This document shows, in pieces, positions 15,487-27,051 of a DNA stretch of 64,000 nucleotides (positions are counted from its first letter, which is position 1; each line of letters starts with the position of its first letter). The stretch spans positions 434,001 through 498,000 of the forward strand of contig CANNBJ010000001.1 of assembly GCA_947502835.1 (NCBI GenBank), written 5' to 3'. Source of the stretch: Bdellovibrionales bacterium (GTDB lineage Bacteria > Bdellovibrionota > UBA1018 > CAIMNF01). The notes under the pieces are model-generated. The model ran no database searches and was not told the origin of the DNA. It saw only the letters and a program-made list of their open reading frames with translations. The position numbers were made by a program, and so were the translations under genes.

Positions 15487-18400
15487 AAGAGTTGATGAAA
15501 GAAAAGATCCTCGTGCTCGATGGAGCAATGGGATCCATGATTCAGCAATACCGCCTGAAGGAAGAGGATTATCGGGGCGATCGCTTCAAGAACTTTCCAA
15601 AGGACCTGAAGGGCAACAACGACCTCCTTGTTCTGACTAGACCCGACATCATCAAAGAGATTCATCTTCAATACCTTCGAAATGGTGCGGATCTCATTGA
15701 AACCAATACGTTCAATGGAACCACAATTGCCCAAAAAGATTACGGACTTGAGGAGATCGTATTTGAGATCAATGAGCAGGCCGCGCGCCTCGCAAAAGAG
15801 GCCTGCCTTCAGGTCATGGAAGAGGCCCTGCTTCGCGGCGAGAAGCGGGAGTGTTTTGTGGCGGGTGCAGTTGGCCCCACCAATAAAACAGCCTCTCTCT
15901 CGCCTGATGTGAATCGGCCTGAATACCGCGCAGTGACTTTTGATGAACTTCGGGACGCCTACAGGCAGCAAATCGAGGGACTGATCGCCGGGGGCTCGGA
16001 TGTTCTTTTGTTTGAAACCACGTTTGATACCTTGAATTTGAAAGCCGCGATTTTTGCCTACACCGAGTTCAATGAGGCGAATCCGACCAAACGAATCCCG
16101 CTCATGCTCTCGGCCACCATCACCGATCAATCCGGCCGCACCCTTTCGGGCCAAACGATCGAAGCATTTTGGGCGTCGGTTGCCCATGCAAAACCACTTT
16201 CGGTAGGCCTCAACTGCGCACTTGGCGCAAAAGACATGCGTCCCTACCTGCTCGCGCTCTCGAAAGTCGCCGACTGTGCCGTGAGCTGTTATCCGAATGC
16301 AGGTCTTCCGAACCCTTTGGCACCCACAGGCTATGACGAAACCCCCGAAATGCTTTCAAGCACACTTCGATCCTTTGCGGAAGAAGGCCTGTTGAACGTG
16401 GTCGGCGGTTGCTGCGGAACGACCCCCGCCCATATCGCAGCGATCGCAGATACGGTCCAGGGGCAAAAACCAAGGGCAATCCCGATTCTTTCCCAGGATG
16501 AGGTCCTTTCGCTCAGTGGTCTTGAGCCTCTCTATCATCGACGTGCCGAAAACTCCTTTCTCATCATCGGAGAGCGTACCAATGTCATGGGCTCACCAAG
16601 ATTTGCTGACCTCATCAAGCGTGATCAGTTTGATGAAGCCCTCCGGATCGCAAAACAGCAGGTGGAAAACGGCGCCAATATCATCGACATCTGTTTTGAT
16701 GAGGCTTTGATCGATGGTGAAGGCTCCATGACGAGGTTTCTGAATCTTCTTGCTTCAGACCCTGACATCTCCCGCATCCCCTTCATGATCGACAGCTCGA
16801 AGTGGTCGATTCTGGAGGCTGGACTCAAGTGCCTTCAAGGCAAGGGGATCGTGAACTCCATTTCGCTGAAAGAAGGCGAAGCCGCGTTCATTCAGGCGGG
16901 AACCCGGATTCAAAAGTACGGGGCCGCAGTTGTGGTCATGGCCTTTGACGAAAACGGCCAGGCGGCCACATTCGAAGACAAGGTCAGGATTTGCGAGAGA
17001 TCCTTCCGGATTCTTACAGAAGTCTGCGGATTCAAACCGTCCGATATTATTTTTGATGCGAACGTCCTGACCGTCGCCACCGGCATGGAGGAACACAACT
17101 CGTACGGACTCGACTTCATCCGCGCAGTGGCTGAGATCAAAATACGCTGCCCTGGAGCGCGGACGAGCGGTGGAATCTCAAACGTCTCCTTCTCCTTTCG
17201 CGGCAACAATGTGGTTCGCGAGGCCATGCACAGCGTGTTTTTGTACCATGCGATCCGTGCAGGGCTCGATATGGGGATCGTGAATGCCGGCATGATCACC
17301 GTTTATGATGACATCGATCCGGACCTCCGCGAAAAGGTCACCGATGTGATTCTGAACCGAAGGCCTGATGCCGCCGAGATTCTTACAGAGACCGCAAGGA
17401 ACCTCAAGGATAACTCGAGCCAGGGTGCGAGGTCGGATGCCGTGAACCAGAAGAACGCCTGGCGCGCGCTTTCACTCGAAAAACGAATCGAGCATGCTCT
17501 TGTGCATGGAATTACGGATTTTATCGAAGCGGACACCGAAGAAGCGCGTGTAAAATACGGAAAGCCCCTCCATGTGATCGAAGGACCGCTCATGGATGGA
17601 ATGAAGGTTGTGGGCGAACTTTTCGGCGCAGGAAAGATGTTCCTGCCACAAGTCGTGAAAAGCGCTCGGTCCATGAAAAAAGCGGTGGCCTATCTGACTC
17701 CTTTCATGGATGCGGAAAAAAGTGCGACGGGCGCGCTACAAACCCAGGGAACCTTTGTGATCGCAACCGTCAAAGGGGATGTTCATGACATCGGGAAGAA
17801 CATCGTCTCCGTGGTGCTCTCGTGCAACGGGTACCGGGTCATCGACCTTGGCGTGATGGTTTCCTGCGAAAAGATCCTTGAAACCGCACGTTCCGAGAAT
17901 GCCGACTTCGTAGGCTTAAGCGGCCTCATCACCCCCTCACTCGATGAGATGATCTCGATTGCAAAAGAGATGAACCGTCAGGGTTTCGATGTACCACTTC
18001 TGATTGGTGGGGCAACGACTTCGCCTGCCCATACTGCAATCAAGATTGCCGGTCATTATCCGCATCCGCTGGTTCAAGTCGGGGATGCCTCGCTTGTGGT
18101 GGAGGTTTGCACAAAACTAAAGAGCCCCACCCTGCGAGAGGCTTTTGTGAGCGATTTGAAGTCTTCCCAGCAGGCTCTTCGAGAGAGCTTTGAGCGGGGA
18201 AAGACTTCTGCGAAGTTCTTAACTCTCGAGGATTCCCGGGCTCGTCGCTTTCAGCCAAAATCAGGATTTGAAACCATCCAAAGACCTCCCTTTTTCGGGA
18301 TCAAGGTTCTCGACTCCATTTCACTCAAGGAAGTGTCCGAGTACATCGACTGGTCGCCATTTTTCTGGAGCTGGGAGCTCAAAGGCAAGTATCCTGCGAT

Positions 18401-19169
18401 CTTTGAGCATCCTCGTCATGGGGAGCAGGCAAAGAAGCTCTTCCAGGATGCCCAGGATCTTCTTCGGACCATCATTGAGAACGACCACTTCAAATTGCGT
18501 GCAGTGTACGGGTACTTCAAGGCCGCATCCGTGGATGGCGAGGACATCGAAATCGAATCCCCGGATGGAAAACCGATGCGATTCCACTTTTTGCGCCAGC
18601 AGAAGGAAAAGGTGGGCGAGCAAACCTATTATTCCCTCGCAGATTACATAGCGCCGCTCCATTCCGGAAAAAATGATGTCATCGGGGCGTTTTGTGTGAC
18701 CGCAGGAGGAAGTGTTGAAGACTTCGCAAGGCGGTTTGAGAAAGAACATGACGATTACAGTGCAATTCTGATCAAGGCCCTGGGCGACCGTTTCGCGGAA
18801 GCCACTGCGGAGTGGTTGCATGCAAAAGCTCGAAAAGAGATGGGCGTGGTCGAGAACTTCACCTGCCAGGACCTGATCGATGAGAAATACCAGGGAATCA
18901 GGCCAGCTCTCGGCTACCCTGCCTGCCCAGACCACAGTGAGAAGATCAAACTCTTTGAGCTCCTCGAAGCGCAGAAGAATGCCGGCGTTTCGCTTACCTC
19001 AAGCTATGCAATGCTCCCTGCATCCTCTGTTTCAGGGCTCATGTTTTTCCATCCGGAGGCGCGATACTTCAATGTGGGGCCGATCAATGACGAACAACTT
19101 CGCTCCTACGCAGGTCGCAAGGGGATTAGCGAACTTCAGGCTCGAAACCTCCTGGCTCCGAATCTCTAG
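15474..19169 (+). CDS. metH: Cobalamin-dependent methionine synthase
   Basis: At 1231 residues it is full length for MetH and carries all four modules in order. First is the homocysteine-binding barrel with Zn ligands C248 and C313-C314 ('GGCCGTTP'). Next is the pterin-binding barrel ('[19 protein letters not shown]'), then the B12-cap and B12-binding domains with 'DVHDIGKN' (H771 is the cobalt ligand), and last the AdoMet-dependent reactivation domain with '[12 protein letters not shown]'. It transfers a methyl group from methyl-THF to homocysteine in the cytoplasm. A GAGGTG precedes the ATG inside the upstream gene. No cobalamin riboswitch is apparent upstream of the operon. Confidence 0.97.
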   Translation: MSRIEELMKEKILVLDGAMGSMIQQYRLKEEDYRGDRFKNFPKDLKGNNDLLVLTRPDIIKEIHLQYLRNGADLIETNTFNGTTIAQKDYGLEEIVFEINEQAARLAKEACLQVMEEALLRGEKRECFVAGAVGPTNKTASLSPDVNRPEYRAVTFDELRDAYRQQIEGLIAGGSDVLLFETTFDTLNLKAAIFAYTEFNEANPTKRIPLMLSATITDQSGRTLSGQTIEAFWASVAHAKPLSVGLNCALGAKDMRPYLLALSKVADCAVSCYPNAGLPNPLAPTGYDETPEMLSSTLRSFAEEGLLNVVGGCCGTTPAHIAAIADTVQGQKPRAIPILSQDEVLSLSGLEPLYHRRAENSFLIIGERTNVMGSPRFADLIKRDQFDEALRIAKQQVENGANIIDICFDEALIDGEGSMTRFLNLLASDPDISRIPFMIDSSKWSILEAGLKCLQGKGIVNSISLKEGEAAFIQAGTRIQKYGAAVVVMAFDENGQAATFEDKVRICERSFRILTEVCGFKPSDIIFDANVLTVATGMEEHNSYGLDFIRAVAEIKIRCPGARTSGGISNVSFSFRGNNVVREAMHSVFLYHAIRAGLDMGIVNAGMITVYDDIDPDLREKVTDVILNRRPDAAEILTETARNLKDNSSQGARSDAVNQKNAWRALSLEKRIEHALVHGITDFIEADTEEARVKYGKPLHVIEGPLMDGMKVVGELFGAGKMFLPQVVKSARSMKKAVAYLTPFMDAEKSATGALQTQGTFVIATVKGDVHDIGKNIVSVVLSCNGYRVIDLGVMVSCEKILETARSENADFVGLSGLITPSLDEMISIAKEMNRQGFDVPLLIGGATTSPAHTAIKIAGHYPHPLVQVGDASLVVEVCTKLKSPTLREAFVSDLKSSQQALRESFERGKTSAKFLTLEDSRARRFQPKSGFETIQRPPFFGIKVLDSISLKEVSEYIDWSPFFWSWELKGKYPAIFEHPRHGEQAKKLFQDAQDLLRTIIENDHFKLRAVYGYFKAASVDGEDIEIESPDGKPMRFHFLRQQKEKVGEQTYYSLADYIAPLHSGKNDVIGAFCVTAGGSVEDFARRFEKEHDDYSAILIKALGDRFAEATAEWLHAKARKEMGVVENFTCQDLIDEKYQGIRPALGYPACPDHSEKIKLFELLEAQKNAGVSLTSSYAMLPASSVSGLMFFHPEARYFNVGPINDEQLRSYAGRKGISELQARNLLAPNL

Positions 19170-19182
19170 GGTTTCCAACCGC

Positions 19183-19506
19183 ATGGAAAAATTGATTGAA
19201 CCAATCCTGCAGGAAATCATCGGACTGACCCACGAAGGAACACTTCGAAATGAATTCCAGGCCATGACAGGCGAATGGCTTACTGGATTTATCCGCGAAG
19301 TCGATCAATCTCCGCACTCGCTCAAGGATTGGCTCATCGCTCACGATTCATTCCTGAGCTGGATCAAGACCCAAGGAAGAAGCATTTCCTTGCAAAGAAG
19401 GCAGGAGTATTTGTGTTGCTGTCTTGAAGGAATGAAGGATCCGGCGGGGAGCCTGCCACTGGAATCCATCCTGATCTATTTCCTAGGGCAAAACGGCGTG
19501 GAGTGA
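19183..19506 (+). CDS. Small hypothetical protein after metH
   Basis: A 107-residue frame starting MEKLIEPILQEIIGLTHEG, 13 bases after metH. It is predicted to be helical and soluble, with a Cys triplet (CCC, about residue 81) and the end 'PLESILIYFLGQNGVE'. No family recognised. The same frame is open upstream inside metH, but the ATG at 19183 is the sensible start. Position and direction suggest co-transcription with metH, although there is no strong ribosome-binding site. Confidence 0.5.
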   Translation: MEKLIEPILQEIIGLTHEGTLRNEFQAMTGEWLTGFIREVDQSPHSLKDWLIAHDSFLSWIKTQGRSISLQRRQEYLCCCLEGMKDPAGSLPLESILIYFLGQNGVE

Positions 19507-19516
19507 CCCCTCCCCG

Positions 19517-21274
19517 TCAATAACCACCCGCGGATGTGCCTGCATCCCTTGGGTCGGAGACTCCGCGCAAAAGGCTTCCCTCGCGCGCCACTGCCATGAT
19601 GTTGCTCTCATTTGGAGTGCGCTTGATGGTCCACCCAAGCCGCGCAAGCCCCTGCAGAAGCTCTCTTGGAACCTCGCGATTCTCGACCTTAAGCTCCTCA
19701 GGACTCCATTGCTGATGGATCCTGAAAGCGGCAACCGAATCGTAAAGACTCTTTTTGAACACCAGATAGTTTAAAATGGTCTGGGCCACGGACGTGATGA
19801 TCCTCGTTCCGCCGGGGGCCCCGAGAGCCAAAATGGGCTTCCCCCCCTCGAAGATCAAGGTGGGCGACATGCTCGAAAGCGGTGTCTTGCCTGGCTCAAT
19901 CCGGTTCGCCTCGCTCACCGAGGTTGCGCCAAAGATGTTGGAGGCTCCGACTTTTGCCGAGAAATCATCCATCTCATTGTTCAGGACGATCCCGGTTCCC
20001 TCTGCCACCACCTTGGATCCGAACCACCCATTGATGGTCTGGGTGGTTACGATCGCGTTCCCTTCACGGTCCATCAGGCTCATGTGCGTGGTTTCGAAAT
20101 GATCTTTTTCCGCATCAATGGGGCCCGCGGAAACCTCTTTTTTGGGAAGAGCCCGTTCCAGATCGAACTTCTGCCTTCGGGCAGCAAGGTATTCATTTGA
20201 AACGAGAGATTTGCTTGGAACCTTCACGAAATCCGGATCCCCGAGAAACTTTGCCCGATCTGCAAAGGCAAACTGCATTGCAGTTGCAATCCGATGCTCG
20301 GACGGAACGCTTTGAAATCCGAGCTCTGACAACTGATCCCGCTCAAGCATCTTGAGAATCTGGATCACATGGATGCCCCCTGAACTTGGCGGCGGCATGG
20401 AAACCACCCGGTATCCCTTCCAGGTTGCAGACACGGGGGTGCGTTCCTTGACCGTGTACTCCTTCAGATCCACGGCATCGACAATCCCATCCTGGCCCTG
20501 CATCGTCGAAAGAATCTTTTTTGAAATGGACCCTGTGTAAAACTCCTCTGGATCCACCGCAATCTTCCGAAGAGAGGCTCCGAGATCCTTTTGAATCAGG
20601 AGTTCTCCCTCCCGAAGGGGGGTGCCGTCCTCGTGAAAAAAGATCCGTTTTGTGGCAGGAAACTTGGAAAGATCGGCCTGCTCCTCTGTGAGTGCACGGG
20701 CAAGCGCGGGATAAATCGCAAACCCGCGTTCCGCGAGCTTTGCGGCAGGCTCGACAACCTTCCTCCAGGGTAGTTTGCCAAAACGCGAATGAACGGACTT
20801 GAGCCCTCGAACGAGCCCCGGCACAGCAACGCTCTTGACTCCGGTCACAGAGAGATCCGGAATCACCTCGCCCCTCGCATCGAGAAACATGTCAGGTTTT
20901 GCCAGATGTGGAGCCCGCTCCCTGAAGTCGATTGCATGGGTCTTGCCCGTTTTCGCCTCATGAAAGATCAGAAAGCCCCCGCCACCGATTCCGGTCGAGT
21001 GAGGGCGTTCCACGCTGATGGCAAAGGACGCAGCCACTGCCGCATCGATCAGGTTCCCACCCTCTTTCAGAATCCGGGCTGCAATCTGGGTGGTCGCATC
21101 CCCTTGTGTGGAAACAACCCATTTGCGTCCTGTAGCGGAAACGCGAGACTCCTCAGCAAGGGGAATCTCGCGCACCTTTGGATCCACAGGAGGAAGATCA
21201 GGAACGGTTTTGGCTGCCCCGCAAGCGAGCACTGAGATCCAAAGGAGCAATGCCAAACCAAAGTTCCGTACCAT
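19517..21274 (-). CDS. ggt: Gamma-glutamyltransferase, lipoprotein form
   Basis: An N-terminal nucleophile hydrolase of 585 residues. The autoprocessing/catalytic Thr is T395 in 'ETTHMSLMD', followed by 'NAIVTTQTINGWFGS' and 'LSSMSPTLIF' as in other gamma-glutamyltranspeptidases. The early 'HSTGIGGGGFLI' motif is also typical. The start at 21274 gives a lipoprotein-type signal (MVRNFGLALLLWISVLACG), so it is probably tethered in the periplasm. It cleaves glutathione and other gamma-glutamyl compounds. The gene starts only eight bases after icd and is probably co-transcribed with it, which is an unusual pairing. Confidence 0.92.
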   Translation of the reverse strand: MVRNFGLALLLWISVLACGAAKTVPDLPPVDPKVREIPLAEESRVSATGRKWVVSTQGDATTQIAARILKEGGNLIDAAVAASFAISVERPHSTGIGGGGFLIFHEAKTGKTHAIDFRERAPHLAKPDMFLDARGEVIPDLSVTGVKSVAVPGLVRGLKSVHSRFGKLPWRKVVEPAAKLAERGFAIYPALARALTEEQADLSKFPATKRIFFHEDGTPLREGELLIQKDLGASLRKIAVDPEEFYTGSISKKILSTMQGQDGIVDAVDLKEYTVKERTPVSATWKGYRVVSMPPPSSGGIHVIQILKMLERDQLSELGFQSVPSEHRIATAMQFAFADRAKFLGDPDFVKVPSKSLVSNEYLAARRQKFDLERALPKKEVSAGPIDAEKDHFETTHMSLMDREGNAIVTTQTINGWFGSKVVAEGTGIVLNNEMDDFSAKVGASNIFGATSVSEANRIEPGKTPLSSMSPTLIFEGGKPILALGAPGGTRIITSVAQTILNYLVFKKSLYDSVAAFRIHQQWSPEELKVENREVPRELLQGLARLGWTIKRTPNESNIMAVAREGSLLRGVSDPRDAGTSAGGY

Positions 21275-21282
21275 GATCGTTT

Positions 21283-22512
21283 TTACAGGCTCAGTCTGCG
21301 AGCAAGACCTTGGTTGATCGCTTCCAGAAACGGCTCCGTGTTCAGGTATTGTCCAGCCTGAACCTTGTCGCCATAAATGCAGGAGGCAAGATCTTTTGTC
21401 ATCTTTCCGCTCTCGACGGTCTTTACGCAAACATCCTCGAGGGTTTCAGCAAACCGGATGAGGTCCTTGTTGCCATCCAGCTTGCCACGGAATGCAAGCC
21501 CCCGGGTCCATGCAAAGATGGACGCGATCGGATTGGTCGAGGTGGGTTTTCCTTGCTGGTGCATCCGGTAGTGACGTGTCACGGTTCCGTGCGCGGCTTC
21601 GGCTTCCATGGTTTTTCCGTCTGGAGTGAGAAGTACGGAGGTCATGAGTCCAAGTGAGCCAAACCCCTGAGCCACGGTATCCGACTGCACATCGCCGTCG
21701 TAATTCTTGCACGCCCATACGAAGTTTCCGTTCCACTTGAGCGCGGAGGCAACCATGTCGTCGATCAGGCGATGCTCATAGGTGATTCCGGCAGCTTCGT
21801 ATTTCGCTTGGTAGTCCCTTTTGTAGATGTCCTCGAAAATATCCTTGAAGCGACCATCGTACTTTTTCAGGATCGTGTTCTTGGTGGACAGGTACAGCGG
21901 CCACTTCTTGTCGAGAGCCATCCTGAAGCACGAATGAGCAAATCCAGTGATGGATTCATCCGTATTGTACATGCTGAGTGCAACGCCATCGCCTTTGAAG
22001 TTGTACACCTCAAAGACCTGGGGCGCAGAGCCGTCTTCCGGGGTAAAGGTCATGGTGAGCTTCCCCTTGCCTTTGAGCACGGCATCGGTTGCACGATACT
22101 GATCTCCGAAAGCATGGCGTCCCACGATGATCGGCGCAGTCCAGTTCGGAACAAGACGCGGAATGTTCTGGCACACGATTGGCTCGCGGAACACGGTTCC
22201 ATCGAGAATGTTGCGGATCGTTCCGTTCGGAGACTTCCACATTTGTTTCAGATTGAATTCCTTCACACGGGCTTCATCCGGAGTGATCGTCGCGCACTTG
22301 ATGCCGACATTGTATTTCTTGATCGCCTCTGCTGCTTCAATCGTGACTTTGTCATCGGTCGCGTCCCGGTGCTCGATCCCGAGATCATAGTATTTGATGT
22401 CGATGTCAAGGTAAGGGACGATCAGTTTTTCCTTGATGAACTTCCAGATGATCCGGGTCATTTCATCGCCATCAAGTTCCACCACCGGGTTTTGTACTTT
22501 GATCTTAGGCAT
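21283..22512 (-). CDS. icd: NADP-dependent isocitrate dehydrogenase (eukaryote-like type)
   Basis: At 409 residues it belongs to the homodimeric type II IDH group also found in eukaryotes, not to the E. coli type. Signatures include '[14 protein letters not shown]', '[14 protein letters not shown]', '[19 protein letters not shown]', '[12 protein letters not shown]', the metal-binding '[11 protein letters not shown]', and '[14 protein letters not shown]', which carries the NADP-binding His-Gly-Thr. It oxidatively decarboxylates isocitrate to 2-oxoglutarate in the TCA cycle. It overlaps the acyl-CoA synthetase gene by eight bases and is followed by ggt. Aconitase lies just upstream, divergently. 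Confidence 0.95.
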   Translation of the reverse strand: MPKIKVQNPVVELDGDEMTRIIWKFIKEKLIVPYLDIDIKYYDLGIEHRDATDDKVTIEAAEAIKKYNVGIKCATITPDEARVKEFNLKQMWKSPNGTIRNILDGTVFREPIVCQNIPRLVPNWTAPIIVGRHAFGDQYRATDAVLKGKGKLTMTFTPEDGSAPQVFEVYNFKGDGVALSMYNTDESITGFAHSCFRMALDKKWPLYLSTKNTILKKYDGRFKDIFEDIYKRDYQAKYEAAGITYEHRLIDDMVASALKWNGNFVWACKNYDGDVQSDTVAQGFGSLGLMTSVLLTPDGKTMEAEAAHGTVTRHYRMHQQGKPTSTNPIASIFAWTRGLAFRGKLDGNKDLIRFAETLEDVCVKTVESGKMTKDLASCIYGDKVQAGQYLNTEPFLEAINQGLARRLSL

Positions 22513-24196
22513 GATTCGATTGTCCTTTCTTCAGATCCTGGTCCCGCAGGTCCTTGCGGAGGATCTTGCCGACATTGCTCTTTGGAAGTTCAGTGCGGAA
22601 CTCCACATACTTTGGAAGTTTGTAGCCCGTGAGTCCCTGTTTCGCAAACGACTTCACCTCGTCCTCGGTAAGGGACGGATCTTTTTTCACGATGAACACC
22701 TTCACGGCCTCCCCGGACTTGTCATCCGGAACCCCGATCGCGGCAGCCTCAAGAACCTTCGGGTGAGTCACGATGACGTCTTCCACCTCGTTCGGATACA
22801 CATTGAAGCCGGAAACAAGAATCATGTCCTTCTTGCGGTCAACGATCTTGACGTACCCGTCTTCATTCATGTAGCCCAAATCCCCGGTCCTGAAGTACCC
22901 GTCCTTGGTCATGACCTTCGCGGTCTCGTCAGGGCGGTTCCAATACCCCTTCATCACCTGGGGTCCGCGGATCGAGATTTCTCCCACGAGTCCAAGATCA
23001 ACTGAGTTTCCGGCATCATCGAGGATCTCAACCTCGGTCGATGGCAACGGAAGACCAATGAACCCGTTGTATTCGCGGATGTTCATAGGATTGATGCATG
23101 CAGCAGGAGAAGTTTCGGTCAGTCCATAGGCTTCAATCAGAGGCACGCCGGTGACCGCCTTCCACTTCTCGGCAACGGCGCGTTGTACCGCCATTCCGCC
23201 TCCGAGCGCAACCTTGAGGCTGGAGAAATCCACATCCTTGAAGCCCGGGGTGTTCAAGAGTCCGTTGAAGAGCGTATTCACTCCGGTGATGGCCGAGAAT
23301 TTCCATTTTTTCAGCTCTTTCACGAAGCCCGGCATGTCGCGGGGATTGGTGATCAGGACATTCATTGCGCCCACCGAACAGAAGATCATGCAGTTCGCAG
23401 TCAGCGAGAAGATGTGATAGAGCGGAAGCGGCGTGATGATGATTTCCTCGCCTTCCTTGATCAAGAACTGAATCCAGGTTTTTGCCTGAAGGAAATTCGC
23501 GAGGATGTTTCCATGGGTGAGCATTGCGCCTTTGGAAACTCCGGTGGTGCCACCGGTGTATTGAAGGAATGCGAGATCCTCGCTCTTGATCACGGGCCTG
23601 CTGAGCGAGGTCGTCGATCCGAGCGAGAGTGCCGTCCCCATGGGAACCGCACCCGGGATGGAGTACGCGGGCACCATTTTCTTCACATATTTCACAAGCG
23701 CATTCACGATCAGCTTCTTCGGAAACGGGAGCATGTCCCCGATCTCGGTGATCACGACATGTTTTACGGGAGTATTGGCGATCACCTTTTCAAGGGTACT
23801 TGCAAAGTTGGCCAGGATCACGATGGCCTTGGAACCGGAATCCTTGAGTTGATGCTCAAGCTCACGCGGGGTGTAGAGCGGATTGCAGTTCACAGCGACC
23901 ATTCCTGCACGGAGGAGCCCGAAAAGAGCCACCGGATATTGAAGAAGGTTCGGCATCATGATTGCCACCCGATCCCCGCGCGAAAGCTTGAGATCATTTT
24001 GGAGGTAACATGCAAATTGATAACTCAATCGATCAATCTCGGCGTACGAGAGCGTCTTCCCCATGTTGTGGAAGGCGGGCTTCATGGCAAAGGTCTGAAA
24101 CGTCGACTCGAGGAGATCAACGAGAGACGAATACTGGGTGGGATCAATGACACTCGAAACGCCGGGTTGGTAACTTTTGAGCCAGATTTTTTCCAT
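22505..24196 (-). CDS. fadD: Long-chain acyl-CoA synthetase
   Basis: A 563-residue AMP-forming ligase with the expected core motifs: P-loop-like '[20 protein letters not shown]', 'GLTETSPA', '[26 protein letters not shown]' and a terminal '[13 protein letters not shown]' carrying the adenylation Lys. It activates fatty acids to acyl-CoA at the membrane. The start at 24196 is supported by AAGGAAC upstream; an upstream extension of 26 residues is unlikely. It forms an operon with icd and ggt and is divergent from aconitase, so fatty-acid activation and TCA entry may be co-regulated here (inference). Confidence 0.92.
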   Translation of the reverse strand: MEKIWLKSYQPGVSSVIDPTQYSSLVDLLESTFQTFAMKPAFHNMGKTLSYAEIDRLSYQFACYLQNDLKLSRGDRVAIMMPNLLQYPVALFGLLRAGMVAVNCNPLYTPRELEHQLKDSGSKAIVILANFASTLEKVIANTPVKHVVITEIGDMLPFPKKLIVNALVKYVKKMVPAYSIPGAVPMGTALSLGSTTSLSRPVIKSEDLAFLQYTGGTTGVSKGAMLTHGNILANFLQAKTWIQFLIKEGEEIIITPLPLYHIFSLTANCMIFCSVGAMNVLITNPRDMPGFVKELKKWKFSAITGVNTLFNGLLNTPGFKDVDFSSLKVALGGGMAVQRAVAEKWKAVTGVPLIEAYGLTETSPAACINPMNIREYNGFIGLPLPSTEVEILDDAGNSVDLGLVGEISIRGPQVMKGYWNRPDETAKVMTKDGYFRTGDLGYMNEDGYVKIVDRKKDMILVSGFNVYPNEVEDVIVTHPKVLEAAAIGVPDDKSGEAVKVFIVKKDPSLTEDEVKSFAKQGLTGYKLPKYVEFRTELPKSNVGKILRKDLRDQDLKKGQSNHA

Positions 24197-24340
24197 AGAT
24201 TGTTCCTTAGATTGCCAGTTTAGGTGAAAAACGCCTCCCGATGCAAACTGAACTTCACGAGGATTCCTAAACACGTCGAAAACAGTCAGGTTAACTCTTT
24301 CAGGGTGACAGGTCAGGCCTCAAAAGGTAAAATCCGGACC

Positions 24341-27043
24341 ATGAATCCAACACATCCCAACAGTTTCGGCACCCGGTCCACCCTTTCGAGCGAGGGAAAG
24401 TCCTTCCAGTTTTTCTCGCTGAAGGAATTTGCGAAAAAATCAGGCAAAGATGTCGCAAAATTTCCGTTTTCCATGAAAGTGTTGATCGAAAACCTCCTTC
24501 GATTGGAGGATGAGCTGGCCGTCAAGAAATCCGACATCCTGAAACTTGCCCAATGGGATCCGAAAGCCGAGCCCGACCAGGAAATCCAGTTCACCCCTGC
24601 CCGCACCGTCCTGCAAGACCTGACCGGTGTTGCGGCGGTTTGCGACCTTGCGGCCATGCGCTCCACCATGAAGAGGCTTGGCGGGAACCCGGACAAGATC
24701 AACCCCCTGACCCCTGCGGATCTCGTGATCGATCACTCCGTACAGGTGGATTTTTTCGGAACAAAAGATGCATTCCACAAGAACCGTGAGATCGAATACG
24801 AGCGGAACATGGAACGCTATGAGTTCCTGAAGTGGGGACAAAACGCACTTCGGAATTTCCGTGTGGTTCCGCCGGAAACCGGGATCATCCATCAAGTAAA
24901 CCTTGAATATCTTGCCCCCGTGGCAATGACCTCGACCTCGGCTGACGGATCGGTAACCGTATACCCCGACTCCTGCGTGGGAACCGATTCCCACACCACC
25001 ATGATCAATGGCCTTGGCGTGGTCGGATGGGGCGTAGGCGGAATCGAAGCAGAGGCTGCAATGCTCGGCCAACCGATTTCGATGTTGATCCCCCAAGTGG
25101 TCGGAATGAAGCTGACCGGGCATTTGAAAGAAGGCATCACCGCAACTGATCTCGTGCTTACAGTGACCCAGATTCTTCGTAAAAAAGGGGTCGTTGGAAA
25201 GTTTGTCGAGTTTTTCGGCGAAGGCGTTGCCCACCTCTCGCTTGCCGATCGGGCTACGATCGCGAACATGGCGCCCGAATATGGAGCAACCATCGGAATT
25301 TTCCCGATCGATGACAAAACTATTGACTACCTGAAGCTCACGGGCCGCGCTCACCTTGCCCCTCTTGTGACCGCTTACTACAAGGAACAGGGAATGTGGT
25401 TTGATCCAGCTGCAACACCGATCTTCTCGGATACCCTCGAATTGGATCTCGGTTCGATCGAGCCATCGCTGGCAGGCCCTTCCCGTCCCCAGGACCGGGT
25501 GACCCTGAAGAACGTAAAGGGTGATTTTGCGAAAAACCTTCCCACGCTCCTTTCCCAAATGAAGGACGCGGATGCAAAGCCGGAAAACCAAGCAAAAATC
25601 AAGCTTGGTGGCGTGGACCACACGCTGGAACATGGCGCGGTCACGATCGCAGCCATCACCTCGTGCACCAACACCTCAAATCCCTCAGGCCTCATCACGG
25701 CCGGACTTCTTGCCAAGAATGCGGTTGAGAAAGGCCTTGCGGTAAAACCATGGGTGAAAACCTCGATGGGGCCGGGATCGAAGGTGGTGAGTGATTATCT
25801 TCAGGAAGCGGGGCTTCTGACCCACATGGAAGCCTTGAAATTCCATGTCGTGGGATACGGGTGCACCACGTGCATCGGGAATGCCGGTCCACTCATTGAG
25901 GAGGTCTCAAAGGGTGTGACGGATGGAAAACTCGTGGTGGCCTCGGTCCTCTCAGGCAATCGGAATTTCGAAGGCCGGATCAATCCACAAGTTCGTGCAA
26001 ACTACCTGGCCTCCCCGGCTCTTGTGATTGCCTATGCGATTGCCGGATCCGTGAATGTCAACCTCTCCGAAGAATCAATCGGAACAGGGAAAGACGGCGC
26101 CCCGGTGTTTTTGAAGGACATCTGGCCCACCTCGGCACAGGTGGAAGCGATGGTTGCAAAACACGTGACCGCAAACCAATTCAAAAAGAGTTATTCGGAT
26201 GTATTCACGGGAGATGAGTACTGGGCGAAAGTGAAGGCTCCGAGCGGAAATCTCTACGCCTTTGATCCCGCCTCCACCTACATCAAGGAACCCTCGTTTC
26301 TCTCTGAAATGGCTCCGACTCCAAAGCCTTTGAGCGACATCAAGGGGGGAAGGATCCTTGGTCTTTTCGGGGATTCCATCACGACAGACCACATCTCACC
26401 AGCAGGTTCGATCTCAAAGAACTCCCCTGCCGCGAAACTCCTGATGAGTCTTGGTGTCGAAACCAAGGACTTCAATTCCTATGGATCCCGCCGCGGGAAC
26501 CACGAGATCATGGTTCGCGGAACCTTTGCGAACGTCCGGATCAAAAACAAGATCATGAACGGTGTCGAGGGCGGACTCACCCGGAAATTCCCCGAAGGCA
26601 CGGAAATGTCGATCTATGATGCGGCTGAAGCCTACAAAAAGGAACACACCCCTCTGATCGTGATCGCCGGAAAGGAATATGGAACCGGATCCTCGCGTGA
26701 CTGGGCTGCGAAGGGAACCCTCATGCTCGGGGTGAAAGCCGTGATTGCGGAAAGTTTCGAGCGCATCCACCGGTCGAACCTCGTCGGAATGGGCGTCATG
26801 CCTTTGCAGTTCCTGCCGGGCGAGAGCGCAGACTCCCATCAACTGAAGGGTGATGAAACCATCGACATCGAAGGGATCACCACGGTTCAGCCCGGTCAAA
26901 AACTGAAGGCCCGGATCACCTATGCGGACAAAACCTCAAAGGAGATCACGCTTCAAGGCCGCATTGATACGGCAAATGAGCTCGAATACTACAAGAACGG
27001 CGGGATCCTGCATTATGTGATCCGAAGCCTCCTGAAAGCATAA
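24341..27043 (+). CDS. acnA: Aconitate hydratase A
   Basis: At 900 residues it matches AcnA. The three [4Fe-4S] ligands are C442 ('SCTNTSNPS'), C508 and C511 ('GYGCTTCIGNAG'). Other signatures are 'CVGTDSHTTMINGLGVVGWG' in the first half and 'FNSYGSRRGNHEIMVRGTF' and 'EYGTGSSRDWAAKG' in the swivelling C-terminal domain. It interconverts citrate and isocitrate in the cytoplasm. Divergent from fadD-icd-ggt, with a region of about 145 bases between that should hold both promoters. The start at 24341 fits family length; the frame is open upstream. Confidence 0.97.
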   Translation: MNPTHPNSFGTRSTLSSEGKSFQFFSLKEFAKKSGKDVAKFPFSMKVLIENLLRLEDELAVKKSDILKLAQWDPKAEPDQEIQFTPARTVLQDLTGVAAVCDLAAMRSTMKRLGGNPDKINPLTPADLVIDHSVQVDFFGTKDAFHKNREIEYERNMERYEFLKWGQNALRNFRVVPPETGIIHQVNLEYLAPVAMTSTSADGSVTVYPDSCVGTDSHTTMINGLGVVGWGVGGIEAEAAMLGQPISMLIPQVVGMKLTGHLKEGITATDLVLTVTQILRKKGVVGKFVEFFGEGVAHLSLADRATIANMAPEYGATIGIFPIDDKTIDYLKLTGRAHLAPLVTAYYKEQGMWFDPAATPIFSDTLELDLGSIEPSLAGPSRPQDRVTLKNVKGDFAKNLPTLLSQMKDADAKPENQAKIKLGGVDHTLEHGAVTIAAITSCTNTSNPSGLITAGLLAKNAVEKGLAVKPWVKTSMGPGSKVVSDYLQEAGLLTHMEALKFHVVGYGCTTCIGNAGPLIEEVSKGVTDGKLVVASVLSGNRNFEGRINPQVRANYLASPALVIAYAIAGSVNVNLSEESIGTGKDGAPVFLKDIWPTSAQVEAMVAKHVTANQFKKSYSDVFTGDEYWAKVKAPSGNLYAFDPASTYIKEPSFLSEMAPTPKPLSDIKGGRILGLFGDSITTDHISPAGSISKNSPAAKLLMSLGVETKDFNSYGSRRGNHEIMVRGTFANVRIKNKIMNGVEGGLTRKFPEGTEMSIYDAAEAYKKEHTPLIVIAGKEYGTGSSRDWAAKGTLMLGVKAVIAESFERIHRSNLVGMGVMPLQFLPGESADSHQLKGDETIDIEGITTVQPGQKLKARITYADKTSKEITLQGRIDTANELEYYKNGGILHYVIRSLLKA

Positions 27044-27051
27044 GGAAGACC

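Noticed and set aside
15408-16187. 259-residue minus-strand frame opposite the start of metH
   Set aside because: It is antisense to the fusion gene's end and metH, with no ribosome-binding site and no recognisable motif.
24440-25633. 397-residue minus-strand frame opposite acnA
   Set aside because: It lies wholly inside aconitase, whose motifs are intact; long antisense frames are expected with this codon bias.
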